Positions 7,661 to 8,603 of a DNA stretch of 8,603 bases are shown in pieces. This stretch comes from Dehalococcoides sp. (GTDB taxonomy: Bacteria > Chloroflexota > Dehalococcoidia > Dehalococcoidales > RBG-16-60-22). Where the stretch lies: NCBI GenBank assembly GCA_030665795.1, contig DAOUZD010000024.1, positions 1 to 8,603 of the forward strand. Reading direction: 5' to 3'. The notes under the pieces were generated by a model. The model was given only the letters and a program-made list of their open reading frames with translations, did no database searches and had not been told where the DNA came from. Each line of letters opens with the position of its first letter. The first letter of the stretch is position 1. The translations under genes were made by a program, and so were the position numbers.

Positions 7661-8149
7661 GTGGCTGATGAAGAAAAAGAACTGACGGACGAACTTGAAG
7701 CTACCAGAGATGAGCTGGCAAGACTGAGGCAGGAGAAGGAAGAACTTATCCGTGAACTTGAGTCTAAGAATGCCACCATCGCCGAGCTTGAGCAGGCGGT
7801 GGCCAGCAAAGATAGTGAGATTACTATCCTGAAGCAGGCTATCGCCGAGTCGGAGCAGAAATTGGCCGAAATAAACGAGACTTTGGCTCAGGCAATAGCT
7901 AGCTATAAAACTCTGGTAATGGAGGCGAATCCAGAGATACCGGCAGACCTAATCGCTGGGGACACCATCGAGGCCATAAATGAGTCTCTGGAAAATGCCC
8001 GAGCCTTAATCGATAGGGTGAAACAGGGGATAGAGGCGGAAGCCTCAAGGACCAAAGTGCCCGCCGGGGCTCCCCAGAGGGTGCCGCTTGACCTGTCAGT
8101 TCTATCTCCACGGGAGAAAATTCAATATGCAATAGGAGGTAAAAGATAA
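7661..8149 (+). CDS. Coiled-coil scaffold-like protein between portal and capsid
   Basis: This is a 162-residue, strongly acidic helical protein with no cysteines. Residues ~1-90 form an almost uninterrupted heptad-rich coiled coil (EELIRELESKNATIAELEQ and similar runs). A short break with prolines follows (ANPEIPADLIAG), then a second helix at about 105-130, a Pro-rich linker (VPAGAPQRVPLDL) and a small basic C-terminal helix (SPREKIQYAIGGKR). A coiled-coil shaft ending in a small basic tail, encoded directly between portal and major capsid, is the classic layout of phage head scaffolding proteins, whose basic C-terminus contacts the capsid shell. The role is inferred from context and shape, not from a recognised sequence family. 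The start is GTG with AGGAGG at 7648-7653, 7 nt upstream. The gap after the portal is 18 nt, and the stop directly abuts the capsid ATG. Confidence 0.7.
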   Translation: MADEEKELTDELEATRDELARLRQEKEELIRELESKNATIAELEQAVASKDSEITILKQAIAESEQKLAEINETLAQAIASYKTLVMEANPEIPADLIAGDTIEAINESLENARALIDRVKQGIEAEASRTKVPAGAPQRVPLDLSVLSPREKIQYAIGGKR

Positions 8150-8341
8150 ATGGCTTTAACATTGGCGGAAGCAAGCAAGCGGTCAAATGACATTCTACGT
8201 CAAGGTGTGGTGGAGACCAGTGTTAAGGATTCGCCTATCCTGCAACGACTCCCTTTCATTGAGATCGTTGGCAATGGTCTGACCTATAAGCAGGTTGCGA
8301 CTCTTGGGATTCGATGTTCGTTACGGGGATTAGTGCCTTGA
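8150..8341 (+). pseudogene. Major capsid protein, N-terminal fragment only
   Basis: A strong ribosome-binding site (AGGAGGT at 8134-8140, 9 nt spacing) leads an ATG and a start typical of HK97-fold phage capsid proteins of this gene order: MALTLAEASKRSNDILRQG, then a VVET...DSPILQRLPF segment and IEIVGNGLTYKQVATLG. Full-length members are usually near 300 residues or more. Here capsid-like sequence ends at about residue 53 (position ~8308). The last ten codons (IRCSLRGLVP) look like chance read-through of the opposite-strand gene that follows, ending at TGA 8339-8341. The product would lack nearly the whole capsid fold, so the gene is broken at this locus, or the window joins two different sequences. 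I assign it to the capsid family from N-terminal likeness plus position after portal and scaffold; the family assignment is probable, not certain. Confidence 0.68.
8300..8314. other. Junction where capsid coding gives way to opposite-strand coding
   Basis: Capsid-like codons continue to ACTCTTGG at about 8300-8307. From about 8312 onward the - strand reads as convincing protein sequence. No target-site duplication, terminal inverted repeat or poly-A/T is visible at the point of change, and the other edge of any insert is outside the window. Confidence 0.55.
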
Positions 8342-8594
8342 CCTCGATACGGTCTGGGTATACCCAAGGCTGTGCTTGGACTCGGTCGAGCCATCCTCTG
8401 GTTGCAGCAGTGTGAAGCTCGGCCTCGTCCTTTGTCTCGGGTAGGTCCATTATCAGCATAGGAAGACCTTCAGTATCCCCACTTGCAATACAGTTGAGTT
8501 CGCCTTGGTATAGCTTTAGCCTAAAGCTCACATCCTCGAGCTCGGCTAGCTGTTCTGAATCCAAATTTTGTTTTACGCTTGCTAGTCTCCCTCT
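8309..8594 (-). pseudogene. Opposite-strand C-terminal protein fragment, possibly from a recombinase
   Basis: The - strand is open from 8594 down to the TGA at 8256-8258, but only the part down to about 8309 looks like real protein; the last ~18 codons are antisense to the capsid gene. The fragment starts with a charged helical stretch (LASVKQNLDSEQLAELEDV), then a LKLYQGELNCIASGD segment and PETKDEAELHTAATRGWL. It ends in WVYPDRIEVKALIPV. I do not recognise the family firmly. A charged helix followed near the C-terminus by a YPDRIEVK-like strand loosely recalls serine recombinases, which would fit an inserted mobile element. There is no good start codon or ribosome-binding site: the only early candidate is a TTG at 8562-8564. 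A TGA sits in frame at 8595-8597. An adjacent frame reads EAEEG up to that point, so one indel near 8586-8594 would extend the helix upstream. Confidence 0.45.
8512..8528. repeat. 17-bp palindrome with a one-base centre
   Basis: AGCTTTAG and CTAAAGCT are perfect reverse complements separated by a single C. The symmetry ends at both flanks. It lies inside the opposite-strand coding fragment, where it reads through SFRLKL, so it may be incidental to coding. It could also be a protein-binding dyad. Confidence 0.5.
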
Positions 8595-8603
8595 TCAGCT
8601 TCT

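Noticed and set aside
7618..7809. Ser-rich - strand open frame opposite the scaffold gene
   Set aside because: Low-complexity shadow of the Glu/Lys/Leu-rich coiled coil on the + strand, with no ribosome-binding site.

Overview
The window looks like a bacterial chromosome, most plausibly Chloroflexota (Dehalococcoidia-like). The basis is the protein style and the order argF, small membrane protein, der, plsY, gpsA, then convergent dnaJ. This is family-level recognition from reading, not a database result. Base composition is near 50% GC with no obvious compositional break. The sequence may come from a metagenomic contig.

Positions 1-4428 are a tightly packed + strand housekeeping run: the 3' two-thirds of ornithine carbamoyltransferase (argF), an unrecognised two-TM protein, the ribosome-assembly GTPase Der, the acyl-phosphate:glycerol-3-phosphate acyltransferase PlsY (4-nt overlap with der), and glycerol-3-phosphate dehydrogenase GpsA. 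GpsA makes sn-glycerol-3-phosphate and PlsY acylates it, so these neighbours cover the first steps of phospholipid synthesis. dnaJ lies convergently on the - strand (4466-5554), with a good sigma70-type promoter and a roughly 100-nt leader.

Positions 5555-5937 are a divergent intergenic region. It holds the dnaJ promoter, a candidate + strand promoter and a small hairpin, but no tRNA, integrase or recognisable att site.

Positions 5938-8309 are a phage head module on the + strand: a small Cys-cluster/helix-turn-helix protein, an SPP1 gp6-like portal protein, a coiled-coil scaffold-like protein and the first ~53 residues of an HK97-type major capsid protein. The genes overlap, abut or are closely spaced with good ribosome-binding sites, so they look like one operon. 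No large terminase lies between the HTH gene and the portal, where a tailed phage would usually carry it.

Around position 8306-8312 the capsid reading frame stops making sense, and the remaining ~290 bases read as coding on the opposite strand. That fragment has an unrecognised coiled-coil/C-terminal sequence whose tail loosely resembles a serine recombinase C-terminus. It also has a probable frameshift near its upstream end. The best explanations are an insertion or inversion into the capsid gene, or an assembly chimera. This junction and the terminase-less head module beside dnaJ are the most interesting things in the window.
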